NCBI RefSeq assembly: GCF_001577835.2
Contig: NC_029516.1
Coordinates: forward strand, 76,019,475 to 76,083,474
Direction: 5' to 3'
Origin: Coturnix japonica
Taxonomy: Eukaryota > Chordata > Aves > Galliformes > Phasianidae
Length of the DNA: 64,000 nt
Under the pieces are notes generated by a model, which saw nothing but the letters and a program-made list of their open reading frames with translations, was not told the DNA's origin and did no database searches. Shown here one piece after another: positions 25,454 to 39,243 of this stretch. Position 1 is the first letter of the stretch, and each line of letters starts with the position of its first letter. Made by a program: the position numbers and the translations under genes.

Positions 25454-28400
25454 ATGGAATATGAAGAGGATGATGATATTTCCTTTGCAAGATGGATGAG
25501 CAGTTTCTGGGGCCACAGCTTGCTTGATGAGAATGAGAAAGAGGGAAGAGGCCACAAGAAACGTCAAACACGATCCCTTAGTGAAAGGAGAGCCTCCCTT
25601 CCGGTAAGAGCTGTGTGCAGTTTTCTGTGTGCATGTGCATGTGGCTTACATATGATCTTAAGTGCAAACATCCCAAAAGTTAACCCTGGAGATAACGCTG
25701 GGATGAGAATGCCTCACTTACCTTGTCAACTACATTCAGTTCCTACTGGCAGAAATCAGTTGCTTCTTGAACTCAGCTCCATGCCAGAATCCTCAGATAG
25801 CTTTGGGACAGAGGAAGATAAGCAAACTTCAAGATGAGGAAAGATGGGACCAAAACATGGAAGAAGAAGGCTGTAATAACTGCTGGAATCGTAGCTGTGC
25901 ATTATGATTTTCTGTCTGGTAAGCATGACCTGACAGAGATAAAAACACTTCAGATATCTGGCATGCACAAACTTGTCTTAAATGAGTATTTTCTCACACG
26001 TAAAACCACATAAGCCTATATACATTCATTGGATTTTGACCTAATTCTACAACCACTCTTCTCAAGGAAGATGTGTGCTTTACTCTCTGGGATTTAGCTG
26101 CTTGCCGGTGTAACTGAATTAAAGCTAGAGGGTATGGTCCATCCTTGTTTAAAGTATCTGAACCTGAAAATAAGGACCCAATATATAACAAAGCTCATTG
26201 TGTTATGAAGTAAGATTTTAAGGGAGAAACAGACCACCATTCCAACCATCCATCTGCCCATCACCACTATGTCCATTCAACCACATCCCACAGTGTCACA
26301 TCTACACGTTTCTTGAACACCTCCAGGAAAATTTTTTTCTTTTCTCAAAAATTATGCTTAAGAGGAGCAAAGCGGAACAAATCTACCTCCTTAATCTTTA
26401 AATGCATGAATAGGTTGGAAAGGTAATCATAATCCATTCATTTAAACTGATCAGCAACATCTACTAAATATTAGTATAGTGTAATTATATATACTTTGGT
26501 CGCAGGTTGAAAAACAGACTCTGAGGCAGAGTTTTGCTAATGGATTCCATCAGAATGCCTAAAACCAAACTTTATTAACGTTTATTTGTTTATTAATTAT
26601 ACTGTATTCTAATTTTGTTCTTCAGAGAATTACACATACATGATTTCTTTACACCTAATACAGATCAAAGCATCAGAATGTACTTTAAATTGCATCCTAT
26701 TCAGCAAGTTGCTGAATGCAGCTTCATCACATATTTGTGTGCGTACACATACTTTTAATTTGAAGCATGTTCTTAAATTCAATTTGATCAAAAGCTATTT
26801 CAATGCTTTTGCTAATGATAATTGTATCCCTGAATCAGCTAGAACTTTACTGAAGTTAGCTTAGAGAGAGAAGACTGTGACTGATCATTCCCATGATCAG
26901 AACTTATATTCATCCCTCATTGGGACACTGGCAGAGCGTGTAACTGGCCTCAGGAATCCTCATGCCAAAACAGGCTAAAACAATAAGTCCAGAATCCTCC
27001 ATTAAAACACTTACCTCCACTCCCCTGGAAAGTGCACTGGCCTGCAGTGAATATGGAAACAGCCTGAGGAGAACTAAGTCATCTGCTTTCAACTGCTTTA
27101 ATTAACTTACTGCATGCTGCAGATTTTAGATACAGTAAGTAATTCTCTTTTTGAAGCTGTTGACTTTGCTTGATACATTCTAGTTGTCCTCTATCATTTT
27201 AACTCAGGACTGTTTCCTACTTCCCAGGCATTTTGTTGTGGGGAAAGCATTGCATGCAGAGGAGCACTGGTTAGAGTTTTACAACCCTACATATGGGAGC
27301 ACACTGAAGTAGACATTGCTGCTCATGACAGAAAAGCAGATAAGAAACAGCCAAGGGTAAGAGCAGAATTTCTGACTACAGTTGAAGGTAATGACAATTA
27401 TTCTAAACTAAAATCAGACTAAACATCTATTGCAATATCATTACTGTAGAACAGTGGAAGCCTAGGCTGAAACATTGTTAAGGAATTCATGCTTGGCTAT
27501 AAGCTTCTGGGGAGGAAAGAATGCTATTGGACAGAATTGGAATGTCAGATTTTCCAAAATATTCCTAGAGAACTGGGGTCATTATGTAAACTTGAGCAAA
27601 CAATGAATGCAGTACAGACACTCTGAAGATTAACTGTCTCACTGACAGCTGTGTGAGTTCTCAGATCAAAGCCAAAAGATGGAAGAAATTATCTTGTCTC
27701 CAACAGAAACTGAGCAAGAGAATAGACAAACGATATTGGCACCAAGTTCTTGAGGATTTTTTGTTTCTGTGCTTTTTCTGTGTTAGCAAACAATCTGCTG
27801 CCTATTATGTAAACAGACACTAAGCATGACTGGCATCATCCAAAGGCTCATACAGAAAAGGGGATTACTAAAGGAAGTGAGAAACAAGCATTGAGAGTTC
27901 TCAAAAATTCCCTATTTTGATACCAAAGAACAGGTACCATTCTTCCTTCCCATGCCTTTTTCCTTGCTTCACCTCCTCTCAATTTCTCCAGTTTAAGAAC
28001 TACTCAAGGGCAGATCCTAGAAGCCAGAGATGATGGAAGCTTGTTAAAGAGGCACCACATGTAAACACGAGGCAACTAGTAGGGCAAGGATGGGAGCAGA
28101 CACTGGAGCAATGCTCAGAGACTTTTGGCAAGGGAAGGCAGCAGTGGTGAGTGGACAAGGGAGCGTGGATAAAGAGGGAATCTCTGTTTCCAGCAGCTGC
28201 TGAGACATCAGGAAGGGAAGCATAAGTTAAAGATGTCTCAGGCCTGTTCTTATTTACAGTGGTACCATGAATCCATTTGGCACCAAATCTGTATATTAAA
28301 CACATGTATTATATCTAAGAAACGGTAAGAAAGCCGTATGGATCTTATGTAAACTCACTGCCAGAATTTATCTTAAATAAAAGAAGACAACTGTTTTGTA

Positions 28401-31400
28401 CTAATAAGCCATGAAATGTTCATTCTTAGCAGTTGTATTAAGGCCTATGTCCTCTGTCAGGTTGTGTTCATAAGACAGTAACATGCTAATGTGTGTGTGC
28501 ACTGCGGGAAGAAGCATGGCCACTATAACGTGATTACAAGATCAAAATATCATAGAATGGTTTGGGTTGGAAGGGACCTTTAAGATCACCTAGTTCCAAC
28601 CCCCTGCTAATAGGCAGGGATATCACCCACTAGACCAGGTTGCTCAAAGCTCCATCCAGCATGGCACTGAATACTTCCAGGAAGGGGGCATTCTTAACTT
28701 CTCTGGGCAACCTGTTCCAGTGTCTCACCAACTTTACAGTAAAGAATTCCTTCCTAATGTTTAGTCTAAATCTGCTCTTTTCCAGTTTAAAGCCATTTCC
28801 CCTTGTCATATGTGTAGCTGTACCCTAGGTTCACTGAGACAAATCCGTATTTCAGAGGAAGGCCTGTCCATCTTCTGAACCATAGTGTCTATGTTAGTAT
28901 TTGAACTACAGCCTTTTTGTTAAGGGCTTCACTATAATTTCACCTGAATGTGTGCTTCCAGGAAACAATATACATTGATACCATTAAAATGGCATAGAAG
29001 ATTATCAGCTTGTACAGACTTGATGTGGCATGTGTACTCCAGTCCCTCAAGAACAATCTGATTGCTTTGATGCTTTTCCAAATGACAATACGATATGACC
29101 TTACAGAAATCACAGCCATATTGACTACTGTTGTACCAGTATGCCTCAAAGTAAAAATAGCATAGCAGGAATCATTACCACTCTCAGCAGCAGTCTATAA
29201 TACTAGTTGCTAGAGTAAGCTTATGTCTGGAAATGAAGTTGAACTTGCACTATATGAGCTGGTGACCCTTAGGCGTTAAGTACATCTAGAAGGTAGAAGA
29301 CTTCTATAAAAACAAAAACAAACAAGCAAAAAAACCCAAACAACAACAACAATAAAAAGAGTTTCAGATGTCTGTGAAAATGGGAATTATAAATTAACAA
29401 GCAGCAGGATATATAATCCCTCAGTTATTGCTAACAGCTGCATGCAGGAATTCATAATGAGGGAGGCAAATCTACCTATATGGTAGATTTGGAGATTTTG
29501 GCTAGATGGAAGATGCAACAGAAGTAGGTTTACTGGTGATTTAACATCTCTCATCAAGCCACTGTTTCTGTTTTTTCCAACCTTATCAATTCTATGATTT
29601 TAAGATTCTATCACTTCTTTATTAAGGATGTGTCCCTTAGTGCCCTGAAAATCTCTCATGAGGTCAGGGTAAATATGCCCAAGAAACCACTAAAAAACCT
29701 GTACAGTAGACTACCTTGTCTGCATTTAGGCCAGGCAGCAGATACAATAAGGGATGGTCTCTGTCACACTCAGATGACCTCAAATCTCTATTAAGACCTA
29801 GAGCACCCGTTGGTCAAACTCATCTGGCCACAAAAGGGCTGGGTCCCTGCTGTTTGAAAGCCCTGCCTAGAACCCTTTCCCAGAGGGGACAGCCGGGTCT
29901 TTGGGATTATGATGTGTCCCAGTTCTTTTCAATGACAGTGGGCACACCTCACATTTCAAATGCTTATTTTGGGTGCCAAAACTTAGATACTCAAAAATGG
30001 GAATGAGTAACTTCTGCTGCTGCCCGAAGGAAGCAAGCTCTTTGACAGTGTGATTCTTCTGCACAGATAAGGAAAGTTACAGAAGTCTGGGCAAGGTTAT
30101 TTGTTCTGCAATACTGCTTGGAAAGTACTCTGCAGTAGAATCTATCCTGCGTGCTTTGCTTTTAGTATTCAGTACTCAGCAAAGACCTCTTCTTTTGCAG
30201 GCCAGGCTTTCCTCCCTCCATACATCAAGACTTCATGCCTCTGCCAAAGGCTCATCTTCAGGTCATCTCAAAGGCTCCAAGGAATTTCAAGAAGACCAAG
30301 ATGTCAAATACCATCGCCACAAGAAGGCAAGCAGAACACCTTCAGGAGATAGCTCGGGCCCAGAGACAAGATCAAACTCCATGCAGGAATTTGCGGAGTC
30401 CTTTGAGAAGCAATTGCATTTCAAAAGCAAACGCTCAGTTTCTTTGGTAGGTAACAACTAGCAGCAACCTTACGAAGACTTCAGAAACAAATAAATAAAT
30501 AAAATAGAATAAATAAATCAGGCCAGCCTTATCCTTTGTATAATCTTTGTGTCTTTGCTTGGGGAGGAGCAGAAATAAGCTTCAATTAGAATTTCTTGAA
30601 TGATGTGATCCTTACTGTAGTTCAAGAACATCTGCTAATGTCATTAGTATGAGCATTTTGGATGTAGTGTCACCATCTAGACTTGTTCTGAAGTGTGTAT
30701 CTTCAGAATGAGACACTGCACTCTCTGTGGCAACAAGGCAAAACAAAAACAGATCTGCTTCACTTTTGCTGTGATATCCAGGTCTTTTTCTCATTGCAGT
30801 TGATCTGGTTTAACCACAGGCCATTTTATCTGTAAGACTGCCAGGCATCCTGGTGTTTTGGGGATTTCTCTTTACTCCTTGGTACTGCAGTGTCATTGCA
30901 CAACTGCAGCAGCTGCCATTGCTATATTTTCACTGTTAGTGCATGCAGACAGTGTGGATCCTTTTCCTATTTCATTCTTCTCCTTGTCAGTCTCTCCTGA
31001 GGCATGACTCTGCATGGTTTGCATTGAAAGAGTACCCAATAATGACCTTTATCTATGACAATTTAACACATTTACCATAATGATACATCCTATCTGTTGT
31101 ATCACACAGTGGAGGGGTGGGTATTGAACAGTAAGTCCCTTTTAATATTGGAAGAACAATGTCAAATTCAGTCACCCCACTGAAAAGCTGTGCTTGAATA
31201 ACACTTGACATTATCCTCAAATAACAACAAAGGGAAGTATCCTTTATTTTTTCAGGTTTTTTTGACACTGATAGTTTCAAATGGAGAAGTAAACTTCATC
31301 CCTCTATGCAGACCTTCCATTTAGCAATAAGAGAGGAAACAAGAATCTCTCTTCAATAAATGGCATAATTACATGATCAGTCCCCATGGTCACAGTCCCT

Positions 31401-31997
31401 GCGTGCTCAGTCCTCTAGGAATATGAAGAGTTAAGCTTTTGGAACCCTATGGGTATTGTTCAAACTGCCCTATATATGACTTTACAGACCAGAAGAAACA
31501 TGGATCACATGAAATAAGAAAAGAAAGGAGCCTGAGATAAAATTTCAGAGCTACCTTTTTTTCCCTCATATCTCCTCTCCCAAGCTTGCTCTCCAGGCAG
31601 ATGATCCTCCTACCTCCCACATGGTATCATCAAAAGAGTTGCCCCTTGCTGAGTATTAGGGTTTCTGGCTGGGGCCATGAATTTGAGCTCATTGTGTTAA
31701 AGCTGAGGTTGGTAAATATAGTATTTCACTACACATTACTACTGAAATATCTTTATCAGATTTTGTTGATCATGTAAGAGTCACTAAATTCTCTTCTATT
31801 TTTCTCCTGCCTTTTAGCAACCTGAAGGCATGAAGGAGAGAAGAGAGAGACTGCATCTGAGGAAGAGCAAGTCTCACAAGAGAATGGGAGAGAAATCAGG
31901 ACCAGGGCGAGCACAGGAAGAAGAGCGCTCAGAAGCTATACCTGCAAAACACAAGGAACAGTTCCCATCACAAGCAAGCACTGAGAAAGGATATTGA
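25454..31997 (+). CDS. LNP1: LNP1, leukemia NUP98 fusion partner 1 homologue (3 coding exons)
   Basis: Small charged protein of unknown biochemical role, named for a NUP98 fusion found in human leukaemia. Coding exons: 25454-25603 (50 codons, starting MEYEEDDDISFARWMSSFWG), 30201-30446 (82 codons, ending SFEKQLHFKSKRSVSL) and 31818-31997 (59 codons plus stop, ending QASTEKGY). All junctions are phase 0 with GT/AG signals; total 191 residues against 178 in human. The acidic N-terminus with SFA(R/K)WMSSFWGHS and the motif SFE(K/R)QL.F..KRS.SL identify it. The frame is open upstream of the ATG, but human begins at the matching Met. A likely acceptor for this exon ends at 25361 after a pyrimidine run. 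Its 5' untranslated exon is not located; it probably starts in the CpG island shared with TOMM70. Confidence 0.93.
26235..26335 (-). mobile_element. possible CR1 LINE scrap in LNP1 intron 1
   Basis: A short stretch ending cgtttcttgaacacctccagg resembles the minus-strand CR1 block found at 15605-15630. No tail is recognisable. Confidence 0.4.
28549..28812 (-). mobile_element. CR1 LINE, 3'-end fragment in LNP1 intron 1
   Basis: Minus-strand tail (atcatagaatggtttgggtt) followed by the CR1 3' end up to the block aaagccatttccccttgtca. 5'-truncated. Confidence 0.85.
29309..29358. repeat. A-rich simple repeat
   Basis: Low-complexity AAAC/AAC-type tract (aaaaacaaaaacaaacaagc onward) in LNP1 intron 1. 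Confidence 0.75.
29570..29612 (+). mobile_element. possible CR1 LINE tail scrap
   Basis: About 40 bp (tttttccaacc, then attctatgattttaagattctat) like a decayed plus-strand CR1 end. Too short for certainty. Confidence 0.35.
30488..30518. repeat. (AAAT)n-like simple repeat
   Basis: Short run of aaat/aata units immediately after LNP1 coding exon 2. Confidence 0.75.
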
Positions 31998-33460
31998 TGC
32001 ACAGGCAGCTAGAATGTCTTGGGCTAATGAATTTTAGCACTATCTCTGATGAACAGAGGGAGCATTCTTGTTTTGGCTAGAAGAAGCTTATTAGCTAGAG
32101 CAAATCCAAAGCTGTAAAATGAAACTAAAATTCAACTGCATAATGGATACCATTTTACTACATTCCTGTCTTTTCTTTTTCCACTAGGAATGTGACCCCA
32201 CTCAGAGATATGGGGCAGTGAACCACACCTGTAGAGGGTTTCAGGCAGATTTAGCATTACAGTAGGACAATAGTGGGTTTGTTTGTTTGAGGAGAACATC
32301 TATGTATTACAGAGCAGTGCAAAGACATTGAAACCTTTATATTTCTCCTTTAATTGCAAACAGAAAGTTTGGGAAAGAAAACATACACGTAAACTGTTAT
32401 CCATCACTTGGCCCTGACACTGACTTAGATTTGGTTTGGAAACAGGGGTCTCTTATCTTTGACCATCTCCCAACTCCAAATTTGTGGAGGTGACAGAAAA
32501 CAAGCCCTCACACTCTCCTCCACACACTGCTGTTATCACTGTCCCTGCAATGCAACTCTCGTTTCTCTGATGTCTTTCTTTTCTCTCCCATGTCCTCAGT
32601 CTCATTTCCAAAGTCACATAACTAGTTTTTCTGCCAGCTTTTCCTCTGTTGTGGCCTTTCCTCCCTCCGTTTTCTGTTTTGTAGCTGCGACTCGTAGCTA
32701 TAAGTCTCTTTTGCCACAACTCTAGTCCTGCCTCATCAAAATTTGAGCCTTACTCAAACCTCTGGTAAAAGCAGAGATGATCAGCCTCCTGTACTTCTAT
32801 ATAGTATCTTCAAGGGGCTGATTATACTTGCCACAAATTCAGGGTGATGGATCCTTCTCATTTTTTCCTTTCTTCATGAGCTAAGGCCAAACAAAGGAAT
32901 TGGGAAGTGGCTCCGCCACCAGGGATAAGCATGTCTTGGGTTTCTGTTTTTTTTCTCTCTGGCTGAAGATCTCCTAAACTCAACTGTAAATCTCATCATG
33001 TCTAAGTAAGATTTCCTTCCTTGCAGAGGAATACAATTTCCATATGCTCAGAAACAGCTTTTTGATATGTGAGTCTTCCCTTCAGAGAAAATCCCTGTCA
33101 CTGGGAATAATTTCTCCAGGCCTAGTATGAAGAAAGCCTGCTTTGGTAATAGAGGATATTGAAGACTGATGGATTTATGAGCCAGAATCAAAATCCACAG
33201 TGTATTCTTCTCAGGATTTTCTGTAATTAACAAAGGTTTTATTACTTTACTTTAGAGCCTTAATTTTGAATGTTCAACCTTCTAAGAGCTTAGGGCATCC
33301 TCAAAACTTTATAACACTTATCTTCATTTTGGGATTGGTTTTGCTTTATATAAGACTCTGAGGGTATAAAAGAAAGTGGCTGAACCCTTGCTAATGCTTG
33401 TAAGCTGTTTATTGCCTGGCAACATATATTACAAAATAATAAATCTGACTGAAAAAATAT
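31998..33460 (+). other. LNP1: probable LNP1 3' UTR
   Basis: Follows the LNP1 stop. The best polyadenylation signal on the plus strand is AATAAA at 33438-33443, about 1.4 kb after the stop. No coding exon is seen here. The extent is an inference. Confidence 0.35.
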
Positions 33461-33595
33461 TTATTCTTATGCATGTTCCTGTCCACCCCAGTCCAGACTG
33501 GATTTTCATTAAATTCTTCCATCAGCCAAAACTTTCATGCAGATAACTTTCCTCCTATAGTCCTGATTTGAAGACTGCATTACAATAAACCTGGA

Positions 33596-33640
33596 TGGAA
33601 TCATAGAATGGCTTGGTTGGAAGGGACCTTAATGAGTACT
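33596..33640 (-). mobile_element. very short CR1 LINE 3' end
   Basis: About 45 bp: aatcatagaatggcttggtt then ggaagggacctt, the extreme 3' end of a minus-strand CR1, severely 5'-truncated. Confidence 0.6.
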
Positions 33641-35030
33641 GGCTCTGATTTGCTATTGACTACCTCATGAAGGCACAGGCAAGACCCATTGCCCCCTAGG
33701 CAGTCTAGCAGGTCTGCCTCTCACTGTATCAGCTCTCTGAAAGCAGCTCCCATATTTATCACTGAATTCCATCTTTCAAATGGGAGAGTTTTTCAGTGCT
33801 TTTGTTCTTTTTTGCCCTGCCATCAGCCCTGTGGTGTAGCTCTGGAGACAGAATGTTTCAGATGTTTTCTGTTGTACCACATAACAGCACTTTCCAGTGT
33901 AGTCCCATGTAGCTTACGCAAGCAGCATTACTTATAGAGTTAAACTTGCGTAGTGGAATAAAATCATTCTCCACAGATATCAGCAATTATTCCATAACTA
34001 ATCAGGCATTTGAGAAGGAAGGTAATCAAAGAGAGCTCTGATTGGGATAGCATGACTGATATTTCTATTTTAACTGAAAATGGAACTGGGATGTACAAGT
34101 AATCAAAAGAACTCTAGAGGGTTTTCATTCCCAGATATTGGGTTTTTTTTCTCTTTTCAAGAGTGGGATGGCCATCAATATCCAAACCTTGGATACAAAG
34201 AAGATGAGTTAGCAGGCAGCAAAGACAGAAGGATCAAAAATGTCTTTTCCAGAATATTCAGTAACAGATAACATAGAACACATACAATAGTTTTAGAACA
34301 GAGTGGAATAGAAGGCAGCAGAAGCAGGCTGCTCACTTATTCTGTGGGCTGTCATTGAAAACTGACCTGTCTCAAAGGTCCATGAAATACATTTTTAATT
34401 TGCTGTGGTTCAAGGTGGGAGACAAAGCTTTGGTAAACCTTTGTAGATCTTTCCCACTGCTTTCAGCTACCTTGTAAGTGCTCCTGTGGGATGTTAGGGC
34501 TTGGGTATGTACAAGCATTTCAGCAGCAAGATCCAGTTACATCACAGTATTTTCTAAGAGGGGTAAGAAGAGATCTTCTAGTGTGATTACCTGATCTCCT
34601 AGGTGGGCATCTTCAAGGCAAATCCCTGGCTCTGAATGCACTCACTGTACACGTGAAAAATATAAGATTAAATACAAGTATAATCAAATCTGATGTTCAG
34701 AATTACTGATCAAGAAATAATTTATAATCATGAGACCTTGAACTTCTAGAGCCATCTGCCAAAAACACTGAAAAAAAGAGCATGTCTTGAACTAAGTTCA
34801 GAAGGATAATGCAGCCAAAATCCAGCCCTGGAGACCAGAGAGAAGTACCAAAATCACACAAACTTCATAGATACTTCCCTACCTGCTGTACCAGAGGTTA
34901 AGATAGCTGTCAACAAGCAAATGCTATAATATGCTTCCTCATCATAGCATATAGCATAGTAGGGGGTTGATTTTCCTTTACTCTGTTATTTTACATGGAA
35001 CTGACATAATATTCCTGTTTTTTACTGTGA
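33641..35030. other. LNP1-TMEM45A intergenic, no feature seen
   Basis: AT-rich sequence without a supportable exon, RNA gene or repeat. Short ORFs at 33689 and 34080 lack any recognisable motif or codon signal. Confidence 0.4.
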
Positions 35031-35219
35031 GGCTGATGAGACACTGGAACAGGTTGCCCAGTTGGGTTGTGGATGCCTCACCCTAAAGGCATTCAAGGCC
35101 AGGCTGGATGGGCCTTTGAGCAACCCGGTCTAGAGGGAGGTGTCCCTGCCTATAGCAGGGAGTTGGAACTAGACTATCTTAAATGTCCCTTCCAACCCAA
35201 ATAATTCTATGATTCTATT
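35031..35219 (+). mobile_element. CR1 LINE, 3'-end fragment
   Basis: Plus-strand CR1 3' end starting in gagacactggaacagg and ending with attctatgattctatta. It shares the block tctagagggaggtgtccctg with the copy at 13691. Confidence 0.85.
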
Positions 35220-38200
35220 ATAATCCAGATACCAAGCATCATTCTTAATATTCATTGCTCATTTAGGTTACTCAGCAACTTGATTACTTAACAAAAAGTT
35301 ATTCTGAGCTGAGATCATTCATGTTTGATGAATTTTTTTCCTTTGTTAAAGGAGAAAGATTTGCATCTATGTGTTATTTGCCATGATCACTGGAGAACTG
35401 ACAGCAACATAGAACTTCGCTGTATGTACAGTTTTCACAAAGAAGTATTGTGACAAAATCCAAGGGCCCCTTTTTTTCTTTAACTTGCTATGTGGAGAGT
35501 AGAAGGATTTTACGTATGAGTTTCTCCAGACCTTGAATGATGGTGGCTGAAAGTGATGTTCATGTTCGTTGGAGACACATCACCTATCCTTCATTATCAG
35601 AAGCTCTGTAGAAAGCAGAGGACTCCTCAGTATGACCATTAGTTGTTTTTAGGTATTTTTGCACTTATGCAAAGACCAAGGGTAAAGATGATTGGCCATG
35701 CTGGAGTCACTGCTCTAGCTACTGTGTGTCATTCTTTTTATGACTGAATTAGTAGATAAGGGAGATACCAATGCTCCAAAGGAGCTGTATGCATCTGAGT
35801 GTTCACATGTCTATGGTTCTAAACTGACACAACAATTTAATTTCTGGTGTAAGAGGGTTCACCACTTTCCATAGAGATAAACTAGGTGGTTTAGATGGTG
35901 TCCTTGATGATAGCCATACTTCAGACACAGAACCTTAATTTCAATATTTGTTGGTCTGGTATCAAAGAAACTGAAGGAGAAAGTACTGAATAGAGCACAT
36001 TCCTGAGGAAAAAAAAATCAAATTTTGTGTATTCTGGATCTTGCATAGCACATTCTGATGATGGCTTTTGATACTTACTTCTCTCTGGTCTCCAGGACTA
36101 GATTTTGGCTTCATCTAATAACAGTACCCTTGCTTCCTTAGTATCATTGACTCAGTACATTTTTTAGACCAAGAATTTTAATTTCTTATGGATGCGCATA
36201 TAAAATTTCCTGGCAAATAACTTTGCTAATATAACACTTAAGACCCTATTTGCTAGCACTCTTTTCCACTTGCTTTTAATGGTGTAATTCTAAGTGTCTG
36301 CTAAGGAAATCAACCTGTTCGACAGTTTGTGTCCATGTGTTTGAGCAATGTCAGTCACAGACTCCTTTCATCTGTGATGAAAGAGCCAAGAACAAATGAT
36401 CCTTTAGGACTACAGAGAGGAATAGTCAAGTTTTGATTCCAGCTACAAAAGAAAAAAAAAAAAAAGCAAAACCTCACTCAGCAAAGTCATCCATTACAAG
36501 GTTTCTCTATGTTTTGCGGCTTTTTATACACTTCAGACACCAACTCTAAAGATAAAAACCAACACCCAACCCCTTCAACCCCAATGCATGTTATGGAAAC
36601 ATGTCAGTGTTTAGGGAAGAAGGTGAAATATTTTTACAATTCTATGGACAGTTGTAAATAAAAAATAAAAAAATAGAAAACACATCGTTTAAAAAACATT
36701 TTATGGCTAGACAGCATAAAAAGCAATTTCCCAGTAGAGGGAGCCAATTGAGCAGATGTGCTGCAGTTTACACCATGAATGTGTGTTCCAGCACACAGTT
36801 CACCTTCATTTTTCTGGGAGCTACTGATGGTGTGCACCCTGGGTGCTCCCACCAACATACACTCTGAAGGCTCGGGTGAAAAGGGCCCCTGCAAAAGGAA
36901 AGAGGTCCTGCTTTCCTTGGGATCAATGCACGCCCATCTCCAGGGATGAGAAGAGCTGCTTCTCTAGGCCAAAATGTCTGTCACCTGTGCTCACAGCGGT
37001 CAGTTTTACTGTCTGTATTCTCACTGTTAAATACACAAAAGTTTTTGGGAAGCTCTCTTCTAATACTCACTTTTGGGAAATTCTTGCCTCAGGACATGAA
37101 CTATTTGGCCTTTATACTGGCAGATCAACTGTGTCCAGAACGTGTAAGTTACATTAAGAAGGTCTATGCAGCTTTATACAAATAATTTCATGGCTCTTCT
37201 TTACTTGTCACACAGCTTTAATTTGCATTCCTCCACCCAATAAAAATAAACATTAAAGGCACCTTTTATATACAATATAATTGAAAATAAGGAAGTTTAG
37301 GAACATATTTCAAGATATCTCCATCACGTTCTGATCCATACTGACTATGTTTGTATGTGTGCTGCATAAATACATAGCTGATATATATATACAGACATAC
37401 ACCAGAAGTTTGTGCTCAAGCACCTTTCATGAGCAATGTGCTGCAGGCTGAGTTTATATTCTTCCTTTCTACTACCTCACCTCTGCATTCCCTGAGCTTT
37501 CTTCCTCCAAACAGCCTTCTCATTCTCACTGTCCTCCTTCCCTACCACCTCTTTTCCTAAAAAGATGCCTAGCTGCCTGACATTTCCCTGTAAGTTCCAA
37601 TGCACAGTCAGATGCTTATCGCACAACTATTAACAGACAGACAGACGGACATCTTGAAACTACAGCAGGGAGGTGGAGGTGGGCCTGCACCCTCATCAGC
37701 ACTAACAGGACACATGGATTCCAGCAGAGATAAAGGAGAGCTGACTGATGCTATACAGCTGCTGCTTTGTAGCTCCTGGGAAAGTAGAGCCAGTGAGGCC
37801 AGGAGTAAGGAGCTGGAGCTGGTGGATTGAATGGGACCTTCTGAATAGGACATCGCTGTGGAGGAGCATGGTGGAGAGAGTGCAGAGCGGGCTCTGGTTT
37901 GCAAGTTTTGGGTTGGTAGACAAGGATCTGGGCAAAAAATGAGGTGTTTTGGGAGGGCAAAAGTTTGACATGTAACAGCCACAAAGGAGCCTGAAGGCAA
38001 GCTAGACAAGCTAAGGACATATCACAGGAGGCAACATCTTCATGGTGACACACAGTTCTGATCTTCCAGCCCGTACCTCCTCCACAAAGCCTCCCACCCC
38101 ATATTATTCTTCTCACTTTTCCTCCTTCCCCAGTAAAAGCATTTCTCTCTCTCTCCCTGCAGCTTGGACTGCAGCTGGTGCTTTTCATATTGCTGTTCAG

Positions 38201-38984
38201 CTGGCAGGTTTTCTCCTCTTGTTGCTCCTGCTTAGTGTCTCTGTCCAGAGTGTTGCTCACCCCGATATGCTCCCCACTTGCTAGCCCTCCCTCCTGACTC
38301 ACCCGATCTACGTGCAGAGAACAGCACATGAGTCAGAGACAGAAGGAACAGAAATTAGCAAAACAATGAGGAAGACAAAAATGCATCATAAAAAATGTCA
38401 AAGGAGCACCATTGGGCTCAACATGTTAAACTGTGAAGAACAAGAAAAATCTGCTGCCACTGAAAGCTTAGCTCGACCCCCTCTCATCTTCCCCCATTGA
38501 AACATGTGTTATGTGACATGATTTAATCATTTGACTGCATACTACTTTTCCCACAGGGCCAGCGCCTCATTTAGTGTAAATGAAGGACAGCGTTTGGGAA
38601 TGGAGCTGGTCTCTGCACTTCCTTGCCAAATTTCTGTGTCTGATGACAGGCTCTATTTACCACCATACAACCTGAGAATTGTGTGGCATTCAGAACTGCT
38701 GGTTTCTTCATAAGATTTTCTTGGGTGCCTTTACTGAAGGAATCTAACAGTGGTTGGGACAGTTTCTAGTTCTCCATAGCCTTAGTTTCTTTCATTAGAA
38801 GACAGAATGTCTCATGTTTTCTGAAAGTCCTTTGTCTCATATTTCTACATCCCAGCTTTTGCAGCAACTGATAAACTTTGGCTTTGCCTGGTATTTGACC
38901 CTGACTGAGCACAATAGATGAGATCTCCCTTGTCTGACATTACCTTTGAGTTATAACCTGCTTTGCAAGCTGAAGTGCAGTGAA
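35220..38984. other. intergenic, low-complexity patches only
   Basis: No gene supported. Holds an A-run near 36445-36465, a short TA tract near 37380-37391 and a pyrimidine-rich stretch near 37460-37560. ORFs of 60-190 codons around 37600-38330 overlap on both strands without family signatures. Confidence 0.4.
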
Positions 38985-39243
38985 ATCATAGAATCATAGA
39001 ATGGCCTGAGTTGAAAAGGAGCACAGTGCTCATCTAGTTCCAACCCCCTGCTATGTGCAGGGTCACCAACCAGCAGACCAGGCTGCCCAGAGCCACATCC
39101 AGCCTGGCCCTGAATTCCTCCAGGGATGGGGCATCCACAGCCTCCTTGGGCAACCTGTTCCAGTGTGTCACCACCCTCTGTGTGAAAAACTTCCTTCTAA
39201 TATCTAACCTAAACCTCCCCTGTCTTAGTCTAAAACCATGACA
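38985..39243 (-). mobile_element. CR1 LINE, 3'-end fragment
   Basis: Minus-strand tail (atcatagaatcatagaatgg), the subfamily block gagcacagtgctcatctagt, and a coding remnant ([20 protein letters not shown]). Same subfamily as the plus-strand copy at 41175. Confidence 0.88.

Noticed and set aside
25274-25837. 187-codon open frame around LNP1 coding exon 1
   Set aside because: Family homology begins at the Met at 25454 and stops at the donor after 25603. The rest is untranslated or intronic.
37600-38330. Possible extra gene between LNP1 and TMEM45A
   Set aside because: Several ORFs overlap on both strands without splice context, conserved motifs or matching neighbours.
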